A DNA stretch of 39,248 nucleotides, taken from contig CAZJBS010000028.1 in assembly GCA_964544475.1 (NCBI GenBank), positions 1 to 39,248 of the forward strand, in the 5' to 3' direction. A program made the position numbers and the translations under genes. The stretch comes from CAZJBS01 sp964544475 (lineage in GTDB: Bacteria; CLD3; SB21). Under the pieces are notes generated by a model. It saw only the letters and a list, made by a program, of their open reading frames with translations, ran no database searches and was not told the origin of the DNA. Positions 22,684 through 30,542 of this stretch are shown in pieces (positions within the stretch are counted from its first letter, which is position 1; the number at the start of each line of letters is the position of its first letter).

Positions 22684-22961
22684 TGATGCTCCGCTACCAA
22701 TTCAAATGTTCTTGTTGCGATACGCCGATCATCAATTGGATCGCGCATGATCTCGCTCAAGTCCTGCATTCGAGCGGCCCGGAGTGGAAGCTCAAAGTGC
22801 GCTGCCGCTCGTGCGGACGTATCACGTTCTATATCGCCCGTTTTATCGAGTCATCGGCCGGTCTTGCGATCGGCGTTCGTCCACTGGTCCCGCCCGTCCA
22901 ATCGGGACCGCAAAAAACCACAAAAGGAGAGTCTCATGAAAACCCTGCTCATCGAGAGTAG
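22680..22961 (+). CDS. Zinc-ribbon early protein, 93 aa
   Basis: Two CxxC pairs (CSCC near residue 10 and CRSCG near residue 42) on either side of a helical stretch form a zinc-ribbon layout. The start overlaps the upstream stop, and the 3-prime end overlaps the next gene by 26 bases. Possibly nucleic-acid binding; unproven. Confidence 0.6.
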   Translation: MMMLRYQFKCSCCDTPIINWIAHDLAQVLHSSGPEWKLKVRCRSCGRITFYIARFIESSAGLAIGVRPLVPPVQSGPQKTTKGESHENPAHRE

Positions 22962-23193
22962 TCCCGCCCCGGACGCTTCCGGGTTGTTTTCTCCGGATGG
23001 CATATTTCTAAGCCTCCGCCAAAGCGGCTTCAATGTCCTCGGCTCCGTCAAGCGTCCGGACAGCAATATTCTGGAGATCACCGTCCGCGACGACGGCGAC
23101 ATTTCCCGGGTATCCCATACGCTCAAGAATTGGATGGTCCATTACTGGTATGATTCCGTCGTGGTGCATACGCCCGCACAATCCAGTCTCTAA
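22936..23193 (+). CDS. Unknown early protein, 85 aa
   Basis: Starts at the ATG at 22936 (MKTLLIESSPAPDASGLFSP), with AAAAGGAGA seven bases upstream. An alternating strand-helix pattern (NVLGSVKRPDSNILEITV, then VSHTLKNWMVHYWYDSVVVH) suggests a small alpha/beta domain. It is the last gene before the transposase. No family recognised. Confidence 0.65.
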   Translation: MKTLLIESSPAPDASGLFSPDGIFLSLRQSGFNVLGSVKRPDSNILEITVRDDGDISRVSHTLKNWMVHYWYDSVVVHTPAQSSL

Positions 23194-23205
23194 AGGTCAC
23201 ACACG

Positions 23206-25380
23206 ATGAAGTACATCACAATCGATCTTGCCGCCGAGCTCAGCGGTCTCAGCTATGAGACACTGAAGAAGGCGCACCAGCGCGGGACTCTCAAGACGCG
23301 CACGCAGGACGACGGACAGGTCGATATTCTTGTCGCGTCCCTGCTGGATGTGTATCCCGACGTGCGCGAGCTTTTCAGTCTGCGCGTGGCCGAGAAAGGG
23401 ATTTTCCGCTACCACAAGCGCCACGGCCAGGACAAGACGCACGTCTCGACCAAAGACGCGACAAAGGTCATGACCGAGGTCGATATCAAAGCCGTTACGA
23501 TCCGGCTCTGCCAGGAGGCGACGACGGAAGATGAGAAGCGACAAATTTGCGTAGCGCAGCAGGAGGAATTCCCACACTGCCGCGGCCTCAACTACAAGAC
23601 CATCTACCGGCGTCTCATGACTGCCCGCCTGGTCGGAGCAGACGCAGCCGCGTCCCGGAAGATGCGATCCGACATGGGCCAGGTCAAGGCTCGCAATTAT
23701 TACAAAAACATCGCCGAGTTCGAAAATTGGTTCATGAAATATTGGAACAGCCAGGGCAAGGGATCGGACAACAACAATGGCAATGCGAATTTGTCACTGG
23801 CCTACAAGCTGGCCGTCCGCGCCGTCTGCAAAGAAGCCGGACACGCACTGCAGGACTGGAAAGACCTGACGGAGCTCTGCCAGGACGCGTCAAAGTTGCT
23901 CGGGTACGAAGTTCCTCCCTACGGTTATTTCTACAGTTTTGCGAAACGAAGCCGGTTGATTGTCGCCGCAAGAACCTATCGTCTCGACAAGCCGTCCCAC
24001 TACACCAAAACTCTTCCGATGCACCGCTACAATTCATGGAAGATGCGGCAATTCATGGAATGCATTGAATCGGACTGCCACAAGTCGCACGAAAATGTGA
24101 AGATCGCAATCGTGGACGACGACGGTCAGGTGGTCGAGCGCATGGTACACCTGATCGGCTGGGCGGAGGCGAAAACCGGCGTCATGCTCAATTGGGACAT
24201 GCATATCAACTCGATCAACTCCGACAAAGTCTCACTCAGCATGATGAAGCTCGTGCGCGAGCACGGCCGTCCGGATCGCTACCGATTCGACAACGGTAAG
24301 GAGTACATGAACGAGCGCGTCGAGAATGCTGTCCGTATGCTCTACACCGTCTCGGAACTGAACGACGATCCTTTACGCATCGAGAATGCACTGCCGTATC
24401 GCGGCTGGCAGAAGCGCATCGAATCGATCTGGCGCCAGTTCGTCGCCTACCTCAAGGATTCACCAGGCTACTACGGCGGCGATCGCGTCTCGTCGGCAAA
24501 GACGACATTGTCGACCAAGCCGGTGCCTGCCTGTCACACGATTGACGAGCTCTACAAGATTTTCGAGCAAATCTTCGATGCTTACAACCACGAGGTGATC
24601 GAGGTCGATCTCGACTATTGTGAAGTCAAGGCCGCCGAACTTGCCGCGGAAGGCCAGGGTGTGCGTCACATCGGGAAGAGCGTCTACAAAGCGCGACGCC
24701 TCGATATCTTCAATTGCCTCATGCGGCATTACCAGCGGCGCACGTATGACGAGAATTTCCTCACGATGACCTTTGGCCTTCCGGAGAAGCTCACAGTTTC
24801 TCGCGCGGGCGTGCACAAGACGTGGTTCGGCGAGCGGTTTCTCTATATGCCGGCAGCGACGAATTGGGACAAATTGCTGCCGCACTTCGGCAACCAGGTC
24901 GAAGTCCGCTACGACCCGACATCCGAGTACACGCTCTCGAAGATGTTCATTTTCGACGCGCGGTCGAAGGCCTACATCACGACGGTCTATTGTGACGTGC
25001 TTCGGGGCTATTCGAAGGAAACGGCCGATCAGTACAACAAGCACAAGCGGAAGATCAATCAGATACTGCGTGAATTCAACCGCCGCTTCGCGACAGTGGA
25101 CGTGCTCAAGGACCGTCTCGAATTCGCCCTGCAGGACAAAACGGCCGCGAATAAAGAGAGCGGCGGCAATATCATCGTGTTCCATCCGGACGCGCACCGG
25201 TTCGCCGAGAATCGCGACCGGGATGAGGAAGTATTCGTCGAGATCGACGATCTCAGGCAGAATATGTCCAACGTCGAGATCGAGTGGGAACAACTCGAAG
25301 GCTCCGGCGAATGGCTCAACAAAGAGACCGGCGAAGTCGTAAAGAAGAATCCGTATCTGGATCGCCTGATCCAAAACTAA
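23206..25380 (+). CDS. MuA-type DDE transposase/integrase
   Basis: A 724-residue protein, MuA-like in size and plan. The N-terminus (LAAELSGLSYETLKKAHQRG) is a Mu-type winged-helix domain, and basic helical DNA-binding domains follow. The rve catalytic core has Asp290 (ESDCHKSH), Asp362 (YRFDNGKEY) and Glu406 (KRIESIW); the spacing of 72 and 44 is close to Mu. A C-terminal beta-barrel domain (LTVSRAGVHKTWFGERFLYM) follows, then a charged tail. It carries out integration and replicative transposition by binding the end sites. No MuB-like ATPase gene follows it. Confidence 0.95.
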   Translation: MKYITIDLAAELSGLSYETLKKAHQRGTLKTRTQDDGQVDILVASLLDVYPDVRELFSLRVAEKGIFRYHKRHGQDKTHVSTKDATKVMTEVDIKAVTIRLCQEATTEDEKRQICVAQQEEFPHCRGLNYKTIYRRLMTARLVGADAAASRKMRSDMGQVKARNYYKNIAEFENWFMKYWNSQGKGSDNNNGNANLSLAYKLAVRAVCKEAGHALQDWKDLTELCQDASKLLGYEVPPYGYFYSFAKRSRLIVAARTYRLDKPSHYTKTLPMHRYNSWKMRQFMECIESDCHKSHENVKIAIVDDDGQVVERMVHLIGWAEAKTGVMLNWDMHINSINSDKVSLSMMKLVREHGRPDRYRFDNGKEYMNERVENAVRMLYTVSELNDDPLRIENALPYRGWQKRIESIWRQFVAYLKDSPGYYGGDRVSSAKTTLSTKPVPACHTIDELYKIFEQIFDAYNHEVIEVDLDYCEVKAAELAAEGQGVRHIGKSVYKARRLDIFNCLMRHYQRRTYDENFLTMTFGLPEKLTVSRAGVHKTWFGERFLYMPAATNWDKLLPHFGNQVEVRYDPTSEYTLSKMFIFDARSKAYITTVYCDVLRGYSKETADQYNKHKRKINQILREFNRRFATVDVLKDRLEFALQDKTAANKESGGNIIVFHPDAHRFAENRDRDEEVFVEIDDLRQNMSNVEIEWEQLEGSGEWLNKETGEVVKKNPYLDRLIQN

Positions 25381-25409
25381 CCACCATCAAACCAAAGGAG
25401 AGGTTACAA

Positions 25410-25664
25410 ATGTCTGAATCATCAGCCGCAGTCAAACTGAACATGTCGCAGACTCAGCGGGCCAGAACAATTTCAAAAGAGATGGCCGCGGAGTTGTCAG
25501 AAGACATGGAAGCGCTCAAGCGCGATCTGTCAAAGAAGATCTACAAACTCAACGCTCTGGAAACAGAGAGAAAGGATCGCAACAAGTCGATTCGAGCGCT
25601 CAGGGAAAGTCTGATCGAGACCCGTGCACAGATCGCTTTCTGCCAAAGGAAGCTCGGACTATGA
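25410..25664 (+). CDS. Coiled-coil early protein, 84 aa
   Basis: Starts at the ATG at 25410 behind AAAGGAGAGG. After a polar N-terminus almost the whole protein is a coiled coil (MAAELSEDMEALKRDLSKKI, then SIRALRESLIETRAQIAF). It occupies the place where Mu has B, but it is far too short and lacks a P-loop. The stop overlaps the S21-like start (ATGA). Function unknown. Confidence 0.7.
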   Translation: MSESSAAVKLNMSQTQRARTISKEMAAELSEDMEALKRDLSKKIYKLNALETERKDRNKSIRALRESLIETRAQIAFCQRKLGL

Positions 25665-25855
25665 TCACGATCGCCGTCCGGCATGGGGACTTCCAGAAAG
25701 CCATGCGGCGCTTCAAAGATGCGATGTGGCGCACGCGTACCATCGAGCAGCATCTGCGCTCGACGGTATTCGAAAAACCTTCGGCGCGGCGCAGCCGAAA
25801 GCATCGAAAGGCCGTCTATCGCCAATGCGTCCAATCGCGCCTGATAAATAACTGA
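25661..25855 (+). CDS. rpsU: Phage-encoded ribosomal protein bS21-like
   Basis: A 64-residue, very basic protein. AMRRFKDAMWR matches the bS21 motif ALRRFKR, and the later VFEKPSARRSRKHRKAVYRQ matches the FEKPSxxxRxKxxKAxY segment of bS21, especially of Bacteroidota-type sequences. Tyr53 aligns with the Tyr that I recall as contacting the anti-Shine-Dalgarno region in Flavobacterium ribosomes. Viral bS21 genes are known, and they are thought to replace the host protein on the 30S subunit. It is coupled to the upstream gene. The main alternative is a small unrelated basic DNA-binding protein. Confidence 0.7.
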   Translation: MITIAVRHGDFQKAMRRFKDAMWRTRTIEQHLRSTVFEKPSARRSRKHRKAVYRQCVQSRLINN

Positions 25856-25911
25856 ACGATTTCATCCCCGCCGCCCGGACACGATGCCGGGCGGCCCAAG
25901 AAGGTAAGTGA

Positions 25912-26340
25912 GTGTCCGTTGCAGCCCCCAAGACCAAACCGAAAAAGCAATCTGCTCTCCAGCTGCTCGTCGACGAAGGCGTGCTGGTGCAGTCCAAGAT
26001 CAACCGCCTCACCGAGAAACTGAAATCCATCAAAGAGAAGTGCATGCCTCACATGCGCGAACTCGCCGGAGACAAGCAAAGCTCAGAGTTTGCCGTCGAG
26101 GACGGCGTGTGCAAATACAAACGCGATGAGGCCGTCGGCTTTGGCGACAGCTTCGAGGCCGCGCGTGCCGTGTGCGGAAACCGATTCGCTGAACTTTTCC
26201 GGGAGGAGATCGTCATCAAGCCCGAGACGCGCAAGATCAAAGAACTTCTCAGCGACGGCGACAGCCAGCTGGGCATCGCGCTCCGGGGTGTGACGAAACT
26301 CAACGTCTCCGAAGCGGTCAGTTTCAAACCCAACGCGTGA
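25912..26340 (+). CDS. Unknown early protein, possible Gam analogue
   Basis: A 142-residue protein from a GTG at 25912 (AAGGTAAG upstream). It has an N-terminal coiled coil (VQSKINRLTEKLKSIKEKC) followed by a folded domain (DGVCKYKRDEAVGFGDSFEA ... ETRKIKELLSDGD). Position and coiled-coil-first plan recall the Mu Gam nuclease-inhibitor slot, but I see no convincing Gam motif; treat as unknown. Confidence 0.6.
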   Translation: MSVAAPKTKPKKQSALQLLVDEGVLVQSKINRLTEKLKSIKEKCMPHMRELAGDKQSSEFAVEDGVCKYKRDEAVGFGDSFEAARAVCGNRFAELFREEIVIKPETRKIKELLSDGDSQLGIALRGVTKLNVSEAVSFKPNA

Positions 26341-26427
26341 TTTTTCCGCTTCTCCTTCCACTCCCCGCCGCGCCGACAGGACGACGGCATGAAGCGGCGG
26401 GGATGCTTTTATTTTTAAGGAGCTGGC

Positions 26428-26775
26428 ATGAGTTTCAAATATTGGACAGAGGACGATGACGACACTTTGCGTGAGCGTTGGCATGATCTGAGGGTGTCAG
26501 TCAGTGATATCGCTACAGACATGGGACGGTCGGAACCAAGTGTCCGCACCCGTGCCAAACGTCTAGGTCTCAAAAGAGGTCGCACCGCCAGAGATCGCAC
26601 CGCCGACTTCGTCGAGGAACGCCAGCCGCTGGTCAAATACCAGGTGATTCTTCCTACGTGCGACGGCAGAGTGACGAAAATCCTGCTTCAGACTTGGAAC
26701 GCGAAGCGTGCGCGGGATTTCCTGCACGAACGCGCCCCTCGCGGATCCAAGATCAAACGAATCAAATTACAGTGA
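26428..26775 (+). CDS. SANT/GcrA-like HTH protein
   Basis: A 115-residue protein. Residues about 4-48 form a Myb/SANT or GcrA-type tri-helical domain (YWTEDDDDTLRERWHDLRVS, then VRTRAKRLGLKRGR). The rest is basic and ends KIKRIKLQ. Probably a DNA-binding regulator; it is one of the candidates for binding phage control regions. TAAGGAG lies before the ATG. Confidence 0.7.
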   Translation: MSFKYWTEDDDDTLRERWHDLRVSVSDIATDMGRSEPSVRTRAKRLGLKRGRTARDRTADFVEERQPLVKYQVILPTCDGRVTKILLQTWNAKRARDFLHERAPRGSKIKRIKLQ

Positions 26776-26782
26776 GGTCACC

Positions 26783-27385
26783 ATGCACATCATGACACAA
26801 TATGACGATATGATTCGTCAGTACATTGCGGAAACGTCAGGATATGAGCCGCATCGTCAGTACCTTGGGATGAGTCAGATCTCGATGTGCGCGAGACGGC
26901 TATATCGTGAATTCCTCTACGGCACGCAGCCGACCGACCGGTCCCATTACAACGCAAAGCGCGGATATATGTTTGAGGCCGAGATCAAACAATGGCTTGT
27001 CGAGTGCGGCATCATACGCCCGGCGACGGAGGAATGCGAACTCGTCGCCGACTTCGACACGCGTTTTCGGGGTCACACAGACGGCGAGACGATAGATGGC
27101 GCCCTGCTGGAGATCAAGTCGATCTCAGAGGAGGAACTCTTCCGCACGGTCCAGAATCGCCGCGTGCAGCCGTCGAAGTATACGCAATGTCAGGCCTACA
27201 TGCGCTACGGCCGATATCGTGAATGCGTGATCGTTCTGGTATCAACGGCCACGCTGTCCCACCTGACGGTGAAGATATTCCGCAGCGATGAAGCCGGGCG
27301 TAACATCGAAAAGAAGGCGATGGACATACTTCGAGCCATCGATGCACGAAAGGAGCCCGCCTGTGAATGCGGCAAATGCCAGTAA
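26783..27385 (+). CDS. Cas4/RecB-like PD-(D/E)xK nuclease with Fe-S cysteines
   Basis: A 200-residue protein. The nuclease core shows GHTDG with Asp100 and LLEIKS with Glu110 and Lys112, followed by a Q-x-x-AYM motif (YTQCQAYM). Cys36 (ISMCARRLY) and a C-terminal CECGKC (194, 196, 199) give the four-cysteine layout of the iron-sulfur Cas4/AddB class. There are no cas genes nearby, so a role in phage DNA replication or recombination is likely. GAGGTCACC precedes the ATG. Confidence 0.85.
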   Translation: MHIMTQYDDMIRQYIAETSGYEPHRQYLGMSQISMCARRLYREFLYGTQPTDRSHYNAKRGYMFEAEIKQWLVECGIIRPATEECELVADFDTRFRGHTDGETIDGALLEIKSISEEELFRTVQNRRVQPSKYTQCQAYMRYGRYRECVIVLVSTATLSHLTVKIFRSDEAGRNIEKKAMDILRAIDARKEPACECGKCQ

Positions 27386-27662
27386 GATCAACGAGGTCGT
27401 GAATCGAATTATCGATCAGATGTACGCCCGGGGTTTCAAGCGAAATTACCTGCATGGCATGAAATCGATTGAGGATCTCGCGCAGGCAGCCAGTGTGAGA
27501 CTCCCCGCCGAAGCACATAAGCTTCCGCCGAGGTGCGATTTGCGTCCAATATATCATTATTCGGAAGTCGCTTCATTCGCGTTCGATCAGATATTCAGGG
27601 GCTTACATGGCCGCGACCGTGATCAAGCACTGCACATTCTATCCGGGATCAATCTCTACTGA
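27363..27662 (+). CDS. Unknown early protein, 99 aa
   Basis: I chose the GTG at 27363 (VNAANASKINEVVNRIIDQM), which overlaps the nuclease gene by 23 bases and has a full AAAGGAG 8 bases upstream; the longer reading lies inside the nuclease gene. Helical protein, no recognised family. Confidence 0.6.
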   Translation: MNAANASKINEVVNRIIDQMYARGFKRNYLHGMKSIEDLAQAASVRLPAEAHKLPPRCDLRPIYHYSEVASFAFDQIFRGLHGRDRDQALHILSGINLY

Positions 27663-27663
27663 C

Positions 27664-27999
27664 ATGGACTGCATCAACTTTTCACATAACTGGAATAACA
27701 AGCTGGACTGCAGGGCGTTCACGACACTGCGGCTCTTCGACCCGGAAAACCACCGATCGGGCCGCGTGCTTTTTGTCCGAGGCAAGGACAAAGACTATGG
27801 TGCACATGAGATCAAGGATGTGAGGGTGATCACGCTGGACCGCGTGAATGAATTCATCGCCTACCTCGATACGGGCTATTGCGCCGCAGAGACTCAGAAG
27901 TTGATCAAGACCATGTATAAGAACAAGAACATCGACTGGGCCACGCAGAAGCTGGCGTTGATTCTCCTGGTCAAAGTCGATTCGAAAGATGCCGAATGA
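27664..27999 (+). CDS. ASCH-like small phage protein
   Basis: A 111-residue protein if started at 27664 (MDCINFSHNWNNKLDCRAFT); an upstream ATG at 27607 with AGGGG is possible and would overlap the previous gene. The opening INFSHNWNNKL and the middle RVITLDRVNEFIAYLDTGYC resemble a family of short ASCH-like proteins found in Bacteroidota prophages. ASCH domains bind RNA or modified nucleosides, but no function is shown here. Confidence 0.65.
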   Translation: MDCINFSHNWNNKLDCRAFTTLRLFDPENHRSGRVLFVRGKDKDYGAHEIKDVRVITLDRVNEFIAYLDTGYCAAETQKLIKTMYKNKNIDWATQKLALILLVKVDSKDAE

Positions 28000-28220
28000 A
28001 CCAGAAGGGTCGTGATTTTGTTGCCAGATCTGACGTGATCAGGATACTCATGTGGCACATCCAGATTCAAAAGGATCTGGAGCATACGTACAAGGCGGAA
28101 GCAAGACATGCGTCGCTCAGGCAAAGCGCCGCCATAATTAGGATGCTCAAACAAGTCGAGAAGGAGCTTGTGTACCTTCCCCGCGTTCGTATACAGATTA
28201 TCAAGAAGAAACAATCATGA
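27996..28220 (+). CDS. Unknown basic helical early protein, 74 aa
   Basis: Helical, strongly basic protein (IQKDLEHTYKAEARHASLRQ ... RIQIIKKKQS) with ATGA overlaps at both ends, so it belongs to the translationally coupled early operon. Not recognised. Confidence 0.6.
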   Translation: MNQKGRDFVARSDVIRILMWHIQIQKDLEHTYKAEARHASLRQSAAIIRMLKQVEKELVYLPRVRIQIIKKKQS

Positions 28221-28618
28221 GGCGAACATTGGAGCAAAACAAGCGGTTTCATATGATGATCGGCCTGGTCATGCTGACGGCCGATGAAAAGCAGGCGCTG
28301 GTTTCAAAACACACAGGCGGCCGCGTGAGTAGTTCGTCCGAAATGGAATACGAAGAAATGGCCGCCGCGATACGGGATCTGATCGCCGAGCGCGGACAAG
28401 TGTTCAGGCGATATATGCCGGTCATCGGTCTGTGTTGTCACATGTTGAACTGGACCGTAATGATCGAAGGCCGGTGCGAGATCGACATGACGAGTCTGAA
28501 TGGCTATATCCAGAAGTATTACAAGAAGCAATCCCTTTACAGGCTGAATACGGATGAACTCGGCAAGCTGGTGATATCTCTCAAGAAGATCGCCGAGTCG
28601 AAAGGAATGAGGCTGTGA
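28217..28618 (+). CDS. GemA-like (Mu gp16-type) regulatory protein
   Basis: A 133-residue protein opening with TLEQNKRFHMMIGLVMLTAD and closing with LNTDELGKLVISLKKIAESK. This is the plan of a family common in Bacteroidota Mu-like phages (QNK...LH start, GRxSS section, ELxKLV end) related to GemA/DUF1018. In Mu, GemA modulates host gene expression. The likeness is by eye only. Confidence 0.6.
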   Translation: MRRTLEQNKRFHMMIGLVMLTADEKQALVSKHTGGRVSSSSEMEYEEMAAAIRDLIAERGQVFRRYMPVIGLCCHMLNWTVMIEGRCEIDMTSLNGYIQKYYKKQSLYRLNTDELGKLVISLKKIAESKGMRL

Positions 28619-28749
28619 AAAAGACGCTGGTTTTCAGCAAGAAGAGCGACCCATCCGACATCATCGATGTCGTGTCGGATGCAATAATGACGGTGGCTGG
28701 CAGTAATTTCAAGATCATCATCATTCAAACTGAAAACAAACGCGGATGA
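28615..28749 (+). CDS. Small coupled early protein, 44 aa
   Basis: A 44-codon ORF from a GTG at 28615 (VKKTLVFSKKSDPSDIIDVV ... IIIIQTENKRG) with AAAGGA 8 bases upstream. It overlaps the stop before and the start after it (GTGA and ATGA). One alpha/beta unit. Function unknown. Confidence 0.55.
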   Translation: MKKTLVFSKKSDPSDIIDVVSDAIMTVAGSNFKIIIIQTENKRG

Positions 28750-29318
28750 AAGGCCCTCGGCCCATAGTCGACTTCTTCGGAGAGATCACCGGCGACATCA
28801 AATCCGTCGATGCCGTCCTACGCGGTATAGCATCCGATCCGGCGTATGCGGTCGGCGAGTGGTTCACGACGTCGGACGCATTCCGCGTCGCCACTCCCGA
28901 TGACCAGGTCAAGATGATACTGGCATTCTGCTTACGACATGATGACCTGAGCCGATCGAAGCCGCCGATCGACCAGGGGTTCATAGAGAGCATGCGACGA
29001 TATGGCGCTCTGACCGAGTTCGGCCGGATGATGGATGACGTGAAGCGATACTACATAAATCCCGACGCGCCGAGGAAGCGAAATTATCGCAGACATCTTG
29101 AATATCTCTTCCGGCGACGTGTGGCAGCGATACAGCTTGCCGAGGCGCGGAAGAATCCTCCGAAACCGCCGACAGCGAAGCGGCGCGAGGCCATTTACTA
29201 CTGCCCTGAGTGCAGAAAACTGATGTCATTCGACGCTACAAAGATAGACGACAATCTTACCTATGCATGTCCCGACTGCAAGAAGAACGGTATACAAACC
29301 AAACTGGAACGCCAATGA
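28746..29318 (+). CDS. Zinc-ribbon-tailed early protein, 190 aa
   Basis: Helical N-terminal two thirds (MKGPRPIVDFFGEITGDIKS ...) with a basic hinge (PRKRNYRRHLEYLFRRR). The C-terminal zinc ribbon has CPEC and CPDC (YYCPECRKLMSF ... YACPDCKKNG). Possibly a nucleic-acid-binding replication or transcription factor; no family recognised. Confidence 0.65.
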   Translation: MKGPRPIVDFFGEITGDIKSVDAVLRGIASDPAYAVGEWFTTSDAFRVATPDDQVKMILAFCLRHDDLSRSKPPIDQGFIESMRRYGALTEFGRMMDDVKRYYINPDAPRKRNYRRHLEYLFRRRVAAIQLAEARKNPPKPPTAKRREAIYYCPECRKLMSFDATKIDDNLTYACPDCKKNGIQTKLERQ

Positions 29319-29923
29319 ATCTCAAATCCATGACCTCGACGAATGTGAAGGAAAAACTCAGCTTTTCGACAAAAAATAAGATCAAGTTCCTGATGGTCAT
29401 GATCCTTGCCGTGACGTTCGAGCACTGCTACACCATTCTCAGTTATTTCACAAATTCGACGACAGGGAAACTCTCGACCGTCGGCATAGTGCTTTGGCTT
29501 GATTTCATGCTGTTCTTCACGCTCCAGATGTTCCAGCATACCTCACGTGTGCAGAGATTCTTCGGGTGGTTTGTGTTCCTGGTCATCGTTGTCATATCGG
29601 GCTTTCTCAACATCTACTACATGCTGCACAATTCTTCGGACGAAATCGGAGCGCTCATATCACAGATATTGAGCTTCCTGGTCGGCGGCGTATCGCCGCT
29701 TGGGATAGTGTTCCTCGGCATCGTCAATGCCGGAGCGGACACGACGATAGCCGGAGCGCAGGCCCACCGTATACGGGAGTCCGAGAAACCTCAGTCGTCG
29801 TCTTCAAGAGATGAGTTAGTTAGGAAATGTAAGGAAATGAAAGCCATCGGCTCGAACAACACCAAGATTGCCGATACGCTTGGATTATCGCGTACAACGG
29901 TCTTGAAGTATTTGAACGAATGA
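29315..29923 (+). CDS. Four-helix membrane protein with C-terminal HTH
   Basis: A 202-residue protein from the ATG at 29315, overlapping the previous stop. Four transmembrane segments lie near residues 24-46, 56-78, 85-106 and 112-140 (for example FVFLVIVVISGFLNIYYML). A cytosolic tail follows, with a resolvase-type HTH at about 165-202 (RKCKEMKAIGSNNTKIADTL then LSRTTVLKYLNE). The plan recalls actinobacterial DUF2637 proteins. A membrane-tethered DNA-binding protein in the early operon is unusual; it could anchor phage DNA or sense the membrane state. Confidence 0.75.
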   Translation: MNLKSMTSTNVKEKLSFSTKNKIKFLMVMILAVTFEHCYTILSYFTNSTTGKLSTVGIVLWLDFMLFFTLQMFQHTSRVQRFFGWFVFLVIVVISGFLNIYYMLHNSSDEIGALISQILSFLVGGVSPLGIVFLGIVNAGADTTIAGAQAHRIRESEKPQSSSSRDELVRKCKEMKAIGSNNTKIADTLGLSRTTVLKYLNE

Positions 29924-30231
29924 CTTGTCCAAAACGACACAGAAACTATGCCGTCACCTGGACTGAGACGTACCCGGCTCACATCCGCAGGACGTGCAAA
30001 TGCAAAGTATGCGGCGCGGTCTGGAAAACCACGGAAGAGTTTGGCCGACACCTCAAGGACGGCACAAGGACCCTGGTAATCAAAGTCATTAAGTTCCCGG
30101 TTGATTACAACCGCCGGTGGCGACTTGTCCTGCCTGAGATGTCGCTCATAGAGACGGTCGAGACGCGCGACGGCAGCAATGAGAATAACAACTACAACAT
30201 CGATCTATTTGACACGAGGAGATTACTATGA
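29920..30231 (+). CDS. Zinc-finger early protein, 103 aa
   Basis: N-terminal Cys/His set CPKRH ... CKCKVCG around a basic strand (YPAHIRRTCKCKVCGAVWKT), resembling the zinc ribbon of NrdR or Ogr-like activators. The rest is beta-rich (TRTLVIKVIKFPVDYNRRW). It overlaps the genes on both sides. A transcription factor role is possible, for example late gene activation. Confidence 0.6.
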   Translation: MTCPKRHRNYAVTWTETYPAHIRRTCKCKVCGAVWKTTEEFGRHLKDGTRTLVIKVIKFPVDYNRRWRLVLPEMSLIETVETRDGSNENNNYNIDLFDTRRLL

Positions 30232-30542
30232 GAGCTGGTCGGTTTTCTGATTTTCTTCTGCTTGCTTTTCTGCTCGGATTCACGCTTTATATGTTTGCGC
30301 AGGTATTCTTAAAAGCTCAGGAACTATTCTCAGGCGACGAAGATCAGCCGATTGAGACGTATGACGAATGTCAGCAATTGCGGTTGGACTTCCTCGATGC
30401 CCACCGGTACCAGCTGCGTTATGAACTGTATCGCGACCGGATAAGGCGCGCCATTCGGGAAACCGGCTACAAGCCAGACCCGATCAGCATTCAGTATCTA
30501 AGCATGGGCGAGGGTGATTTCGATATGCCTCAGGGGAAGTGA
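30228..30542 (+). CDS. Single-pass membrane protein, 104 aa
   Basis: One N-terminal transmembrane helix (FSDFLLLAFLLGFTLYMFAQ) followed by an acidic then basic helical domain (LRYELYRDRIRRAIRETGY). Coupled to its neighbours by overlapping codons. Function unknown. Confidence 0.6.
   Translation: MRAGRFSDFLLLAFLLGFTLYMFAQVFLKAQELFSGDEDQPIETYDECQQLRLDFLDAHRYQLRYELYRDRIRRAIRETGYKPDPISIQYLSMGEGDFDMPQGK

Noticed and set aside
24460..25374. 304-codon minus-strand ORF over the transposase
   Set aside because: It is antisense to the catalytic and C-terminal parts of the transposase and has no start signal or family likeness.
25912..26340. Firm Gam nuclease-inhibitor call
   Set aside because: Position and coiled coil fit, but the sequence shows no clear Gam core, so it is left as unknown.
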